Part shown: piece after piece, positions 47,763 to 59,112 of the stretch
Layout: each line of letters begins with the position of its first letter
Position numbering within the stretch: position 1 is the first letter of the stretch
Source: JBAOHV01 sp037045265
Lineage (GTDB): Bacteria; Actinomycetota; Acidimicrobiia; Acidimicrobiales; Microtrichaceae
Assembly: GCA_037045265.1 (NCBI GenBank)
Contig: JBAOHV010000038.1
Coordinates: 1 to 64,000, forward strand
Direction: 5' to 3'
DNA length: 64,000 nt
Translations under genes and position numbers: made by a program
Notes under the pieces: model-generated
What the model was told of the DNA's origin: nothing
Databases searched by the model: none
What the model saw: the letters and a program-made list of their open reading frames with translations, nothing else

Positions 47763-48755
47763 TCAGCCAGCCTCGATGGCCTTGGAGGGATCCCAGTCCG
47801 CTCGCATCTGCCAGGCACGCTTGTCACGGGTGTGCAGCATCCAGCAGAACACCCCGAACAGGATCCCGTTGAACAGCGCGAACAGGAACGGGATCAGGCG
47901 CTTGTTGCCCAGGTTGCGCTCGAAGATCACCGTGATGGTCGACGCTGATTCGTCGATCTCGGCCGGTGGCGGCGCCTCGCCGGGGGCAACCTCGTGAACG
48001 ACGTTCTTCTGCACCGTGATCGCGGCGTACTGCGGCGGGTTCTTCGGCTGGAACAGGGTGGTGATCCGGTTGAGGGCCTGTTCGATGGCGTTGTCCTCGC
48101 CCGGGATCTCTTCGGGCTGCGAGGCGGTCTTGCCGCCGAAGAAGAACACGTCCTTGACGCTGTAGTTGGCCGGGCCGGTCTCCTGGCCGAACACGGCGTT
48201 CGCGGCGAGTGCCGCGTCCGCCGAGGCCACGGCCTCGCCGCGGCGGGAGTCCGACTCGGGCAGGATCTTCCAGCCGCCCAGATCTTCCTGGAGCTCGACC
48301 TTGAGCTCGGGAACCAGGGTCACGACCTCGGTCAGCGAAGCGGGTACGAAGCCCTCGCCCTCGGTGGCCTCGATCTGCTCACGCACCTCGGGATTGCGCT
48401 CCTCGTACGAGGCGAGCAGCTCCTGGGGCGTGGGCAGCGTTCCGGTCTGCGGATCCGAGTCGGGCAGGTTCTCGACGTGCGGGGTGACGGCCGCGACCGA
48501 ACGGTCGAAGTTGATCTCGGTGGCGGTCCAGCTCGGCGCACGGCCGACCATGCCGATGCCGTAGATCCACCAGAAGATGCCCATCGAGAACAACCAGCCG
48601 GTCAGACCCGCGAGGGCGAGCAGCAGTCCCAGGCGCTTGCCGGTGTTCGTGGCGAGCAGCAGGTACACGGAGCCGATCAGCACGCCGACACCGACCATGA
48701 CGACGAGGACGCCGCGGATGGCGGGATCGAAGGCGATTGCAGCGAGGGTGGTCAT
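47763..48755 (-). CDS. Membrane protein of the respiratory cluster, unknown
   Basis: 330 residues, intact. Three N-terminal spans (GVLVVMVGVGVLIGSVYLLL, LGLLLALAGLTGWLFSMGIF, then WWIYGIGMVG), a soluble middle of about 200 residues (VENLPDSDPQTGTLPTPQEL; NYSVKDVFFFGGKTASQPEE), one C-terminal span (RLIPFLFALFNGILFGVFCW) and the short tail LHTRDKRAWQMRADWDP. No cofactor motifs are seen. Its place between the cytochrome c and nuoA genes suggests an accessory or assembly subunit of the bc complex or of Complex I. I do not recognise a named family. Confidence 0.6.
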   Translation of the reverse strand: MTTLAAIAFDPAIRGVLVVMVGVGVLIGSVYLLLATNTGKRLGLLLALAGLTGWLFSMGIFWWIYGIGMVGRAPSWTATEINFDRSVAAVTPHVENLPDSDPQTGTLPTPQELLASYEERNPEVREQIEATEGEGFVPASLTEVVTLVPELKVELQEDLGGWKILPESDSRRGEAVASADAALAANAVFGQETGPANYSVKDVFFFGGKTASQPEEIPGEDNAIEQALNRITTLFQPKNPPQYAAITVQKNVVHEVAPGEAPPPAEIDESASTITVIFERNLGNKRLIPFLFALFNGILFGVFCWMLHTRDKRAWQMRADWDPSKAIEAG

Positions 48756-48771
48756 CTGAATCTCCTGCCGG

Positions 48772-49978
48772 TCAGTTCGCGTTCACGCCGGCGAAAGTCG
48801 GCGAGTCGGAGGTTCCGGCGACGGGGCTCTTCACGGTGGAATCGTTCGACAGGTTGCGCTCGTAGGTGACGATCGCCCAGACCTGCTCGGGGTGCAGCAT
48901 GCCGGTCTCGCCCAGGTCGGGCACGCCCTGGTCGACCTGGCCCGTGTTGGGGTTGACGCCGAACGCCGGCATCTGCGGGTTCCCCTGCTTGCGGGAGAAG
49001 TAGCCCGCACCCGGGGTCATGCCGTTCCAGACCAGGTCGAAGTGCTCCTGTTCGGTGGCTGCCTGCTCGACGCCGACCAGGTCGGGACCGAACGCGCCCT
49101 TCTGCAGGCGCTCGAAGGGCTGCCACGCCTGGCCGTAGCTGGCGCCGGCGACGTGACAACGCGCACACGAGTACGAGCCCGCAGCCAGCTCCTGGTTGTT
49201 GAAGAGGATCTCGCCGAGCTTGATCTCGTCCTCGGAGGAGAGCCGGTTCGCCTCGAGCGGCGGCACCTCGCCGTCGTTGGAGGCGCGGACCTTGACCATG
49301 CGCTCGTAGAGGCCGGGGTCGATCGCCTTGACGGCGTCGTCGACCTGGGTGGTCATGTCCTCGGGACTGAGCTGCACCGACCAGAGGTAGTCGATGAGGT
49401 TGTCCACCTGCTGGGTGGTGAGGGGGCCACCGCCGGGGGTGCCCCAGGCTGCCATCGGTGTGCCGGGACGGCCGTAGTCGAGGACGTAGCGCACGCCCTC
49501 CTCGGAGTAGCGCCACAGGACGTTGTTGAGCGCCGGGGCGACCCAGCTGACCTCGGAGACGAACTGGCCGTTCTGGTCGTTGATGATGAACGTCGCCTGG
49601 CCGCCGGTGCCGTCACCGCCGTGGCAGTTGATGCACTGGGCGCCGGTCTCGTAGAGGACTCGGCCGCGTTCGACGAAGGTGTGCTGGTAGGTCTCGATCG
49701 CGCCGTCCATGCGGCCGGGTTCGGCGAGCCAGTACAGGGGCAGCGCCACGCCGATGATGGCGAGCAGGCCGGCCGCCGAGAACAGCGCCATGTTCGAGCT
49801 TGCGGCCCTCGAGCTCCTCGTCGTCGAGGTAGGGCTTGCGGTTCGGGGCGAGCTCGATCTCGGAGCCGACCTCGGCTCGTCCTGCTCGAAGGTTGGCGAT
49901 GAGCCAGACGACGAATCCGATCGCCACGACGGCGAGGATCACGAAGCCGACGGCTCGTTGGGTCGTTGCGACGATCAT
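48772..49978 (-). CDS. qcrC: Dihaem cytochrome c of the bc complex (frameshifted)
   Basis: About 400 residues from ATG 49978, with N-terminal spans GFVILAVVAIGFVVWLIANL and, after a frameshift near 49800, ALFSAAGLLAIIGVALPLYW. Two haem-binding motifs: CINCH (about residue 117) and CARCH (about residue 272), each followed by a Met ligand candidate (PMAAWG; NPQMPAFGVNPN). It would take electrons from the Rieske protein and pass them to a terminal oxidase, anchored on the outer face of the membrane. The symbol is by analogy with actinobacterial QcrC; overall sequence is not a close match. Confidence 0.8.
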
Positions 49979-50045
49979 CTGGATGCTCGATTGTCTCCCT
50001 CAGGTGACCGAGAAGCCTCGGACACGATCCAATCCGTCATGTTGA

Positions 50046-50919
50046 TCAGTGGCCTCCGCCGCCGCCACCGATGCAGTGGGGGCCTTCGGCTTCCTGACCG
50101 GTGGTGTTGGTGCCGATGGCTGCACCCTGGATGACCTGACCGGTGTTGACGATCAGGACGCCGCCGGAGACCTCCATGGCGAAGCCGTCCATGCCACGGG
50201 GAGCCGGGCCGCCCTTCTTCTCGCCCACCTGGTTGTACTGCGAGCCGTGGCAGGGGCACTCGAACCACTGCGAGCTCTTGCACTCGGGAACACGACATCC
50301 CAGGTGAGGGCACTTCTGGTAGAGCGCCACGACGCCGGCCTCCATGCCGGCGAGCTGTGACGGCGAGTAGACGGTCTCGGCCTTGGGCAGGGCAGCGGCG
50401 GGGTACTCGGTGATCCACATGCGGCCCTTCGGGCTTGTAGAGGAAGCCCGTCGTTGGACTCGATGTCGGCGATGACGTCGGTGATCTTGCCGATGCGGAT
50501 CTTGGAGCCGAAGCCGCTCGAGCCCGACGGCCACAGGAAGCCGACGATTGCGACACCGAACACCGTGATGCTCAGCCCCATCAGCGCGAACACGGAACGG
50601 TTGAGGAACTGCCGGCGGGTCACGCCGTAGGTCTCGGGATCCGGCGGGGTCCATGCGACAGGTGCGGCCGGGGCGACCTCGGCGACCTCTGAGCCACCGC
50701 GGCGTGCGAGCGCGGCGGCCTTCTCGACGTCGCGTCCGCTGACGCGGCTGGTCGGCCTCGGCCTTGGCGACCTTGCGGGCCTGACGGTCACGCTTGAGGG
50801 TCTCGTCGGCCAGGCTGCCGACGGCGTCGTCGGCGTCACGCCGACGGGCGGCACCCAGGAGCGCGACGGCGGCCAGCACCACCACCAGAGCGATAGCCAA
50901 CGACGATGAAGCCGTTCAT
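50046..50919 (-). CDS. qcrA: Rieske [2Fe-2S] subunit of the bc complex (frameshifted)
   Basis: ATG 50919 (MNGFIVVG...) starts with a membrane segment AIALVVVLAAVALLGAA, a charged linker (DETLKRDRQARKVAKAEAD), then TRRQFLNRSVFALMGLSIT, a twin-arginine-like signal and second span. The cluster motifs are KCPHLGCRVPECKSS and FECPCHGSQYNQVGEK: two Cys and two His ligands plus the disulfide pair. The protein ends in a Gly run and His (GGGGGGH). It passes electrons from quinol to cytochrome c. Three frame changes (near 50900, 50745 and 50440). Confidence 0.88.
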
Positions 50920-50993
50920 TGTTCAGCTCCGTTCATTCGAGGGGAGGGGGTCATACGAGACGAGGAGGTCATAGGAGATGAAGCGGTTCGAGA

Positions 50994-51811
50994 TCACAGT
51001 TCGACGTAGATGCCGTCCACCCACGGAAGGGTGAAGAGGAAGCCCGGGCCACGGAAGAAGGTGCCGATCATGACCAGCACCGCCCAGAACATGAGGAAGA
51101 GCGTCATGAGCGCGACCGCGAACTTGCGGTCCTCTGGGGCTTGTTCGCCGGGTTCTTGTCCATGAACGGGGCGAGGATCAGCAAGAAGATGCCCATGCCC
51201 GGAATGGTCACGCCCGCGACCATCGGGTGGAACATCGTCAGCAGCTCCTGGAGGCCCAGGAAGTACCAGGGGGCCTTGGACGGGTTGGGCGTCTGGTTGA
51301 AGTTGGCGAGCTGCGAGCAGCGGCGCGTTGACCAGCCAGGAGAAGAAAAGCAGGAAGACCGTGCAGACCAGCGCGGCGACGAACTCGACGACGAGCAGGT
51401 GCGGCCAGACGTGCACCTTGTCCTGCGGCTTGGCCTTGACGTCCTGGATCGAGCCGGACTTGACGACCGTCAACAGGCGCTGGGTGTGACCACCGGGGCC
51501 GGCGGCGAGCGGTGGGCCGCCGGCAGCGGCGACCGCTCCCCCGCCCGTGGCGGTGGCGACCGCGGTGCCGCCAGCGGCGGCCGGCGCTGGAGCGTCAGCC
51601 GCCGGAGCAGCCGCGCCGGCCTTCTTGGCCTTGGCCGACTGGGACCGCGCGAGCAGGTGCGCGGGGATGCGGCTGTCCGCCGGCGGGACGCCGGCGGCGT
51701 CGGCTGCTGCCTCGGCGGCCGGTTCGGCCGCGGGGGCGCTCTCGGCGGCTTGGGCGGCCGCCTTCTCCTTGGCCGCCTGTGCCCGCTTGAGGAGGTGCTC
51801 TGGTACCTCGG

Positions 51812-51815
<4 letters not shown>
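50994..51815 (-). CDS. Cytochrome b C-terminal half (subunit IV type) with Ala/Pro-rich head (frameshifted)
   Basis: ATG 51815. Residues 1-100 are an Ala/Pro-rich disordered head containing two copies of a short motif (VPEHLLKRAQAAK and IPAHLLARSQSAK). From about residue 125 it is the b6f subunit IV-type domain: DKVHVWPHLLVVEFVAALVC, a frame-shifted NFNQTPNPSKAPWYFLGLQE (near 51300) and MFHPMVAGVTIPGMGIFLL (PEWY-region equivalent), then ALMTLFLMFWAVLVMIGTFF. It would form part of the quinol-oxidation site with the N-terminal half. Frame changes near 51320 and 51140. Confidence 0.8.
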
Positions 51816-52659
<844 letters not shown>

Positions 52660-52700
52660 GGCTACTCCCTACTCTCCTCTGTCCTCGTGCGTCGAATCCA

Positions 52701-53105
52701 TCAGCCCAACCTCATGCCGTAGCCGTAGCCGTGCGCGTTGGTGCGCTGGTGGAGGTCGCCCGCAGCTGCCGGGTCGCCGATCTTGCCGAGGATGATGACA
52801 CCGGTCGGGCAGCGGTCCACGCAGAGCGCGCACCGGGTGCAGACGTCGTCGTCGATGAGGAACACGACGTTGTCGGACGGGTCGATCCCCGGAAGGTCGG
52901 TGTCGACCGCCTCCTCGATCGAGGAGGGCTGCACCATGTGGATGCACTTCCACGGGCAGATGTCGACGCAGCCCTCGCACATGATGCACTCGGACTGGTC
53001 GATGTGGATGAACTGCTTGGGCTTGACCGCCCGCGCCAGGTAGTCCGCGTCCACTTCCTGGAGGACGTAGTCGTCGCGGAACTCCGGCAGTCGGCGGGTT
53101 CGCAT
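52701..53105 (-). CDS. 8Fe ferredoxin-type protein next to cytochrome b
   Basis: 134 residues from ATG 53105 (MRTRRLPEFRDDYVLQ). Two [4Fe-4S] motifs: CIMCEGCVDICPWKC and CTRCALCVDRCPTGVI, separated by a 35-residue insert (MVQPSSIEEAVDTDLPGIDP). An upstream ATG at 53118 reads in another frame and is rejected. Proteins like this are not part of standard bc1 complexes. Its position, directly upstream of the split cytochrome b, suggests an extra electron-transfer subunit that could connect the quinone pool to another donor or acceptor. C-terminus GYGYGMRLG. Confidence 0.8.
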   Translation of the reverse strand: MRTRRLPEFRDDYVLQEVDADYLARAVKPKQFIHIDQSECIMCEGCVDICPWKCIHMVQPSSIEEAVDTDLPGIDPSDNVVFLIDDDVCTRCALCVDRCPTGVIILGKIGDPAAAGDLHQRTNAHGYGYGMRLG

Positions 53106-53135
53106 CGGTGGTTGCCATGGGGGTACCTCCGCTCC

Positions 53136-53600
53136 TCAGGCCCGCTTGATCAGCGGACGGCCGTAGGTCGAGGTCGGTTCGATCGCCTTGACGGCGGCTG
53201 CACGCTCACCGCGCTTCTGCCACCAGGCCCAGATCCACATCTGCAGGCCGAGCAGCACCACGTAGATGACCACGGCGACGATGTCGCGGACCGCGCGGGC
53301 CGAGATCGTGATCGGGAACCACGGCGTGGACCACGAGGCGATCTCGAACGGCAGGGTGATCTGCCCGCCCGGGCCGAACCAGATGACGTCGGGACGCCAG
53401 CCCAGCTCGGAGTCGGCCCACGTCAGGAACTGGTGGGGCACCACGCCGTAGATCCAGAAGATGATGAAGAACACGTACGTGGCGGCGAGCATCGCCTCGC
53501 CCCAGGTGAGCGGTGTGCCGACTGGACGACGCTTGGCGTACCAGAACACGGGAGCCACCATGGCCACCGTCACCAGGAGCGTCGAGATGAAAGCGACCAC
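53136..53600 (-). CDS. Small membrane protein, first gene of the bc cluster
   Basis: 154 residues from GTG 53600 (VVAFISTLLVTVAMVAPVFW); a longer frame upstream is possible but Cys/Arg-poor and lacks a start with a ribosome site. Three membrane spans: ISTLLVTVAMVAPVFWYA, MLAATYVFFIIFWIYGVV and RDIVAVVIYVVLLGLQMWIW. The loop SELGWRPDVIWFGPGGQITL is probably outside. The tail is basic. No cofactor motif. It could anchor the adjacent 8Fe ferredoxin to the membrane. Family not recognised. Confidence 0.6.
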   Translation of the reverse strand: MVAFISTLLVTVAMVAPVFWYAKRRPVGTPLTWGEAMLAATYVFFIIFWIYGVVPHQFLTWADSELGWRPDVIWFGPGGQITLPFEIASWSTPWFPITISARAVRDIVAVVIYVVLLGLQMWIWAWWQKRGERAAAVKAIEPTSTYGRPLIKRA

Positions 53601-53862
53601 GGACGACCTCCTGTCGACCTCGAACCGCACGGCGCCGCTCCGGTCGGAGCGCACGCCCCACGAATTGTGAAACCGCGCACAAGTGTAGTCCACGCCTCGG
53701 TCAGCAACCTCGGCCTGCCTGCACCTGTGTGGAGGGTCTACCACGCCCACCGACCTGAGGGCACATTCAGGCCGTCGCTCGGAGGGCGACGCGGCGGGTC
53801 CACCATCGCGGCCTCACGAGGCTGCACACTCCGGCTTGGTCGAAGGGCACATTTCGTGCCTA

Positions 53863-54678
53863 GTGTTGACCCCGTTGCCGCCTGTCAAGGCGGCCGGTCG
53901 TTCCCCGACGCAGCGGAGGCCGCGTTCGTCCGAAGTACCAGAGCATCTCCTCGCCCGCAGCCGAGCCAAGCGAGCCGCAATGGGCGGTGGTGGCGACGCC
54001 GCCGCACCTGCAGCGACAGAGTCGGCCGCACCTGCGAGCACGCCAGCCGCTGCACCAGCGACGGCGGCCGCGGCCACACCGGCCGTCAGCACGCCTGCTG
54101 CTCCAGCAGTCCCGGATCCGGTGGCACCGTGGGTAGAGGCCGCCGAGTCCCGCAAGAAGATCCCCTACTGGGCCATCCCGGTGCTGGCGCTGCTACCCCT
54201 GTGGGCAGTGATCTACACGCTCACCCTCGATCCGCCCACCCCGACCGAGCCCGGAGCGCTCGAGCTCGGCGCCGAGACCTACGCCGGCAAGGGCTGCTCG
54301 GGCTGCCACGGCGCCGGTGGCGCCGGCGTCGGTGCCGTTCCGGGTCTGACCGACGTCACCACGAACTTCGCCAACCCCGGCGACATGGTCTCGTGGGTCG
54401 CTCTCGGAACCGCCGGCTACCAGGCCGCCGGCATCGCTGAGTACGGCCCCGGCAAGCCGGTCGGTGCCGCTGGCCAGATGCCCGCGTGGGCGGACTCGCT
54501 CACCGCCGAGGAGCTCATGACCGTGGTGCTGCACGAGCGCGTCGAGTACGGCGGCGACACCTTCGACGCAGCCGTCTGGCAGGAAGGCTGGGAGGAAGCC
54601 ATGTCGATCCTGCCGACCGCCAAGGCCGACGAGTACACGGCGATCCTCGACGAGTGGGTGGCTGACCCGCCGGCGTGA
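53863..54678 (+). CDS. Membrane-anchored monohaem cytochrome c
   Basis: The head contains SSEVPEHLLARSRAKRAAMG (the same motif as in the cytochrome b C-terminal half), then a long Ala/Pro/Thr linker, a membrane segment KIPYWAIPVLALLPLWAVIY and a cytochrome c domain with YAGKGCSGCHGAGGAGVGA (CSGCH haem site) and AAGQMPAWADSLTAEELMTV (Met ligand). Probably carries electrons between the bc complex and an oxidase. The start is uncertain: in-frame TTG 53836, GTG 53863, or a nearer start masked by a frameshift. Divergent from the bc operon. Confidence 0.8.
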   Translation: MLTPLPPVKAAGRSPTQRRPRSSEVPEHLLARSRAKRAAMGGGGDAAAPAATESAAPASTPAAAPATAAAATPAVSTPAAPAVPDPVAPWVEAAESRKKIPYWAIPVLALLPLWAVIYTLTLDPPTPTEPGALELGAETYAGKGCSGCHGAGGAGVGAVPGLTDVTTNFANPGDMVSWVALGTAGYQAAGIAEYGPGKPVGAAGQMPAWADSLTAEELMTVVLHERVEYGGDTFDAAVWQEGWEEAMSILPTAKADEYTAILDEWVADPPA

Positions 54679-55207
54679 CCCGGCGCACACGCAACTCGCT
54701 GATCGGCGGGGTCCTATCCGCCGGTCTCGTGATCGGGCTGTTCCTCGTCGTCACCGGCGGGAGCGCCGACTCACCTGACGCCACGGCGCCCACCGAGCCG
54801 GGCGGTACGGCGACCACGGAGCCGACCACCGAGCGCGCCGAGCCGTTGGCTCTGCCGTCCGAGCTGACCCAGGAAGCCGTCGCCACGCTGTCGGGGCTGG
54901 CGATCCCAGCCACGGCATCTGAGTTCCTGACCGCCCGACTCGACAGCGACCGCCAGCTCGACGTGACCTTCGTGATCCCCGCCGACTCCGTCGACGCGTT
55001 CCTCGCCGATTCGGGCCTCGAGACCCCCGAGGACGACCGGCGGGTCGTGCTGCACAGCTCCCCGCTGTGGAAGCTGAACCCCGACCCTGGCACGACGCTG
55101 GCCGGCACCTCCGACACCGTCGACGACATCAACCGCGCAGTGGAGCTGTTGACCGCTGCCGACGGCTCGGTGCAGGCGTCAGAGCGGTGCTCACCAGCGC
55201 CGCCTGA
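54675..55207 (+). CDS. Secreted or membrane-anchored hypothetical protein
   Basis: GTG 54675 overlaps the cytochrome c stop (GTGA). One N-terminal span (NSLIGGVLSAGLVIGLFLVV) is followed by a Thr/Pro/Glu-rich linker (APTEPGGTATTEPTTERAEP) and a domain of about 110 residues (ALPSELTQEAVATLSGLAIP; LDVTFVIPADSVDAFLADSG; VVLHSSPLWKLNPDPGT). A frameshift near 55190 gives the likely ending VRAVLTSAA with a stop at 55207. Coupled to the cytochrome c gene, so perhaps an accessory of its electron transfer, but no known family. Confidence 0.6.
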
Positions 55208-55260
55208 GCCGCCTGAGCCGCCCGAGCCGCAATGGTCGAGCCGGCGACGGTCGCCCAGGG

Positions 55261-56840
55261 TCAGGGGATCTCGGCGAGCAGCTCGGCCAGCGGAACCCGC
55301 ACGGCGCGCTTGTCGGCGGCGGCCAAGGCAGCCAGGTCACCGTCGGCCTGGGCCCTGAGGAGCTGACCGAACGTGAACGTCTGACCGGGGATCGCCACGT
55401 CGGCCGACGGGTCCGCGGCCGAGGGCTCGTCGAGCACCTGGATCACCACGTGGCGGTCGGCACCGCCCTTGTGGAGCTGACCGGTCGAGTGCAGGAAACA
55501 CGGCCCGATCCCGAGGGTGACGGCGACGCCGGCCCTCTCAGACAACAGCGCGACGTGCAGCTGCAAGCTGCGCCTCGAGTGCCGGGTCGACGAACACGGC
55601 GATCACCGACCGCGTCACCGATGCGCAGCGCTGCCAAGGCGTCGGCCAGGCTCGACTCTCCGGCACCGGTCGCAGTCCCGGGCCCTGTCGCGACTCTGCC
55701 GTCGAGCAGGCCGCGGGCCTCACGCTTGGCCGACTCGACGTCGGGCTGGTCGAACGGGTTGATGCCGAGCACGATGCCCGCGACCACGGTCGCGAACTCC
55801 CAGAGCACCACCTGCGCCCCCAGGTCCTCGGGCTCCTCGATCTGCAGCTCCACCCACGGCCCGTCGAGCGTTCCCGGGTCGATCCCCGTGTCGCCGACGA
55901 GCACGTGCAGCCGTCCGGACGGGTCCGCCGCGCCGACACCGTCGCCGAGCACCGGCAGGATGCCGACACCCTGCTTGCCGGTCGACTCGGCGATCAACTG
56001 CTCGAGCCAGGAGCCGAACGACTCGATCCGCTCGTCCAGGTGCAGGGTCAGCTTGTCGCGACCTGCCATGGCGGCGACGGCGATGAGGGCACCCAGCTGC
56101 GCGCCGGGGTGCTCGTCCGCTGGCACGTCGGGACCGAGCAGCTCCAGGGTCTCCTCGGCGGTGTCGAGCATCGTCGTCGCGTCCAGACCCATCAACGCCG
56201 CGGGCACCATCCCGAACGCCGACATGGCCGCGAAGCGCCCGCCTATCTCGGGGTCGCCGTAGAGCACCGCCCGGAACCCACGTTCGCGGGCCAGACTCTC
56301 GAGCCCTGAGCCCGGATCGGTCACCGCCACGAAACGCCGCCCGATCGGCGCACGTGCCCAGAAGTGCTCCAGGTGCGAGCGGGTCTCGATCGTGGAACCC
56401 GACTTGGACGCCACGACCACCAGCGTGCGCTCGGGATCGAGCGCCGCGGTGACCCTGGCCACCGCTGCGGGGTGCGTCGAGTCGAGCACCGTGATGCTCG
56501 GGAAGCCGTCGCCCGGTTCGAACGAACGAGCCAGGACCTCGGGGAACAGACTGGAGCCGCCCATGCCCAGCACCACCACGTCGGTGACCGAACGGAGCTC
56601 GCGGTCCGAGGCTCCGTCGACGATCTCGTCGGCGACCAGCGCCCAGTGGGGCCACTGCTCCTGGGCGTCGGCCGGTGCACGCAACCAGCCGAGACGGTCG
56701 ACCACCTCGGTCGGGTCGTCGCCGAAGACGGTGTGGTCGCGGTCCCAGATCCGACGCACGGCGTCGGATCCACGAAGGCGGGTCGACGCCGTCGTCCAGG
56801 CGTCCGAGAGCTCGGCGGGGTCGACACGGGCCGTGATCAC
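55261..56840 (-). CDS. pgi: Glucose-6-phosphate isomerase
   Basis: About 525 residues from GTG 56840 (VITARVDPAELSDAWTTAST). SIS folds with VVLGMGGSSLFPEVLARSFE, VVASKSGSTIETRSHLEHFW, FVAVTDPGSGLESLARERGF, GGRFAAMSAFGMVPAALMGL and, further on, GINPFDQPDVESAKREARG. It interconverts glucose-6-phosphate and fructose-6-phosphate. The C-terminal region (SERAGVAVTLGIGPCFLHST, GQLHKGGADRHVVIQVLDEP) contains the family's late Lys. Frame change near 55590. The arrangement resembles the actinobacterial Pgi form whose C-terminal region aligns with the one fused to transaldolase in some relatives; no transaldolase is present. Confidence 0.88.
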
Positions 56841-56878
56841 ACGGCGGACACTACCGGCCCACCACCACCGAACTGCTG

Positions 56879-57733
56879 CTACCGGGCAGCCGGACGTGAC
56901 CATTGGGACCGGAGACGATCGCGGACCTCGGAGATCACCCCTGGTTCGGTGTCGGCCGCGACGACACGGCCGAGAACACCGTCGAGGGCGCCGCGCACAT
57001 CGGCGAGTGCTGCGACACGCCAACGCAGCACGCCGAACCCGGCGGCGATCGATGCCGGCACCCCCAACCAGAGGATCCCGGTCCCGGTGAAGGCCCCGGC
57101 CACCGAGAACGCCGAGCCGATCCCGGCGATCGACAAGCCCGCCGCGGCGGTCGCACTGCGGTCGGTCGACAGGTCACCGACGAGGACGATCGCACTGTGG
57201 TCGTCGTCGACCGCGGCGACGGCGAGCTTGAGATGACGGACCTTGTCGAGCTGCTCGCGACCGAGCACTGACCGCACGCTGCGCTGCACGTTCGCGGCGA
57301 AGTCGCTACGGCGGGTGTAGGTGGCGACCAACGCTTCGGGGTCGTGTCGGCGTCGACGCAGCGAACCATGTCGGCGCAGCCATTCGTCGGCGTGGGCCAT
57401 CGTGTCGGCCGCGCTCGACTCGACCAGGGCGCTGGCGGTGACCTCGGCCGGCCCCGCCAGCCGGTCGAGCACTCCCCCGTGACCATCATGCAGCAGGCCC
57501 AGGCGCTCCTCGGCCACGGCCAGCCGGACCGCGCCGGCGTCGAGGCCGAGCTCCTCTGCGGCCTCGATCAACGCCTGCTCCGCCAGACCGTCGTCGGCCG
57601 ATGACCGCTCCGCAGCGTCGGCCAGATGGATCGCCCGGCGCAGCACCCGTTCGGCCGCTTCGCGGTCGAACCGACTGTCCGCGCTCGTGGACTCCACGCT
57701 GGTGGATTCTGCGCTTGTGGACTCTCCCGACAT
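56879..57733 (-). CDS. Hypothetical membrane protein
   Basis: 284 residues, intact, ATG 57733. The N-terminus has a short tandem (STSAESTSVESTSAD), then a helical domain (AERVLRRAIHLADAAERSSA; IEAAEELGLDAGAVRLAVAE) like actinobacterial DUF1707-type shapes, a beta-rich middle and two close membrane segments near residue 215-250 (TAAAGLSIAGIGSAFSVAGAF, GILWLGVPASIAAGFGVL). Function unknown. It lies between pgi and hemL, with 38 bases to pgi, probably in the same transcript. Confidence 0.55.
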   Translation of the reverse strand: MSGESTSAESTSVESTSADSRFDREAAERVLRRAIHLADAAERSSADDGLAEQALIEAAEELGLDAGAVRLAVAEERLGLLHDGHGGVLDRLAGPAEVTASALVESSAADTMAHADEWLRRHGSLRRRRHDPEALVATYTRRSDFAANVQRSVRSVLGREQLDKVRHLKLAVAAVDDDHSAIVLVGDLSTDRSATAAAGLSIAGIGSAFSVAGAFTGTGILWLGVPASIAAGFGVLRWRVAALADVRGALDGVLGRVVAADTEPGVISEVRDRLRSQWSRPAAR

Positions 57734-57777
57734 CGCCGCCAAGCGTAGGGCTGGACGGGTCCGTCGAGGGCTCGGAA

Positions 57778-59099
57778 TCAGTGCGTGGGCCGGCGGGCCA
57801 TGTCGGCCGCCACGTGGTGAGCGGCATCGATCGTGCGTCGCAGATCCTCGTCGGAGTGTGCGAGCGACGCGAACATGACCTCCCACGGTCCCGGAGCGAA
57901 CGCTATGCCGCGCTCGAGCATGCCGTGGAAGAAGGCCGGGTAGCGTCCGAGAGCCACCGACTCTCCGGCCGTCGCGAAGTCGACCGGTGACGGCGCGTCG
58001 CCGAAGAAGCAGCCGACCAGCGGCCCCGCACGCGGAACCGACGCCGCAACTCCCGCGTCGGCGAAAGCGGCTCGCAGGCCCTGGGCGAGCACCTCGGCGA
58101 TGCTCTCCAAGCGGTCGTAGGCGTCCTGGTCGAGCTGTGAGAGAACCGCCAGACCCTGCGGCAGTGGCGAGCGGGTTCCCCGACAGCGTTCCTGCCTGGT
58201 AGACGGACCCGAGCGGCGCCAGGTTGGACATGATCTCACACGACGAGCCGAACGCGCCGACGGGCAGTCCGCCGCCGATGATCTTGCCGAAGCACCAGAG
58301 ATCGGGGGTGACGCCGGACCAGCGCGGTGGCACCGCCGACACCCAACGCGGAACCCGGTGATCACCTCGTCGAACAGCAGCAGGGCGCCGACCCGGTCGC
58401 ACTCGGCGCGCAGACGCTTCGAGGAAGCCCGCCGACGGCGGGACCAGCCCCATGTTGGCGGCGACCGGCCTCGACGATGACGCACAGCGACCGTGCTCGT
58501 CGAGGCGACGGCACCACGTTGTACGGGCTCGATCCGCGGTGTCGGCGACCGCCCCGGCGGTCACACCCGCCGAGTCGGGGGCGGTGCCGGTCACCGACGA
58601 CTCCTCGGCGACGCCGGACCCGGCCGCGGCGAGCAGCGCGTCGGAATGGCCGTGGTAGTGGCCGGCGAACTTCACGATCGTGCGACCGGCCGGTGGCGCC
58701 GCGGGCGAGGCGGATCGCGGACATCGTCGCCTCGGTGCCCGAGCTGACACCAGACGCACCTGCTCCATGCCGGGGATCCGGTCGCAGAGCTCCTCGGCCA
58801 GCCGGACCTCGCCCGGTGTCGGCGCACCGAAGGTGCGTGCCGAGCGTCACCGCGTGGCGGATCGCCTCGACGATCGACCGGGTGGGCGTGACCGAGGATC
58901 GACCGCGCCGTAGCTCTGCACGTAGTCGACGAACTGCGTGCCCTCGACGTCGCCACACGTAAGCGCCGTCGGCCCGACGCGCACGAAGTACGGCGTGCCG
59001 CCGACCGACCGGAACGCACGAACGGGCGAGTTCACCCCGCCGGGTATGACGTGCCAGGCCCCGCTCGTAGAGCGACGCGTTGGTCAGGGTCTCTGTCAC
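57778..59099 (-). CDS. hemL: Glutamate-1-semialdehyde 2,1-aminomutase (frameshifted)
   Basis: Start GTG 59099 (VTETLTNASLYERG). PLP enzyme of the C5 haem pathway making 5-aminolevulinate. Pieces in order: NSPVRAFRSVGGTPYFVRVG, GHAHP (frame-shifted), TVKFAGHYHGHSDALLAAAG, LLLFDEVITGFRV, the PLP-lysine segment LWCFGKIIGGGLPVGAFG and GSVYQAGTLSGNPLAT. The C-terminal part FFHGMLERGIAFAPGPWEVM is clean. At least nine frame changes, the highest count in any haem gene here. It follows hemB by 13 bases. Confidence 0.88.
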
Positions 59100-59112
59100 T
59101 GGAGCGCCTCTG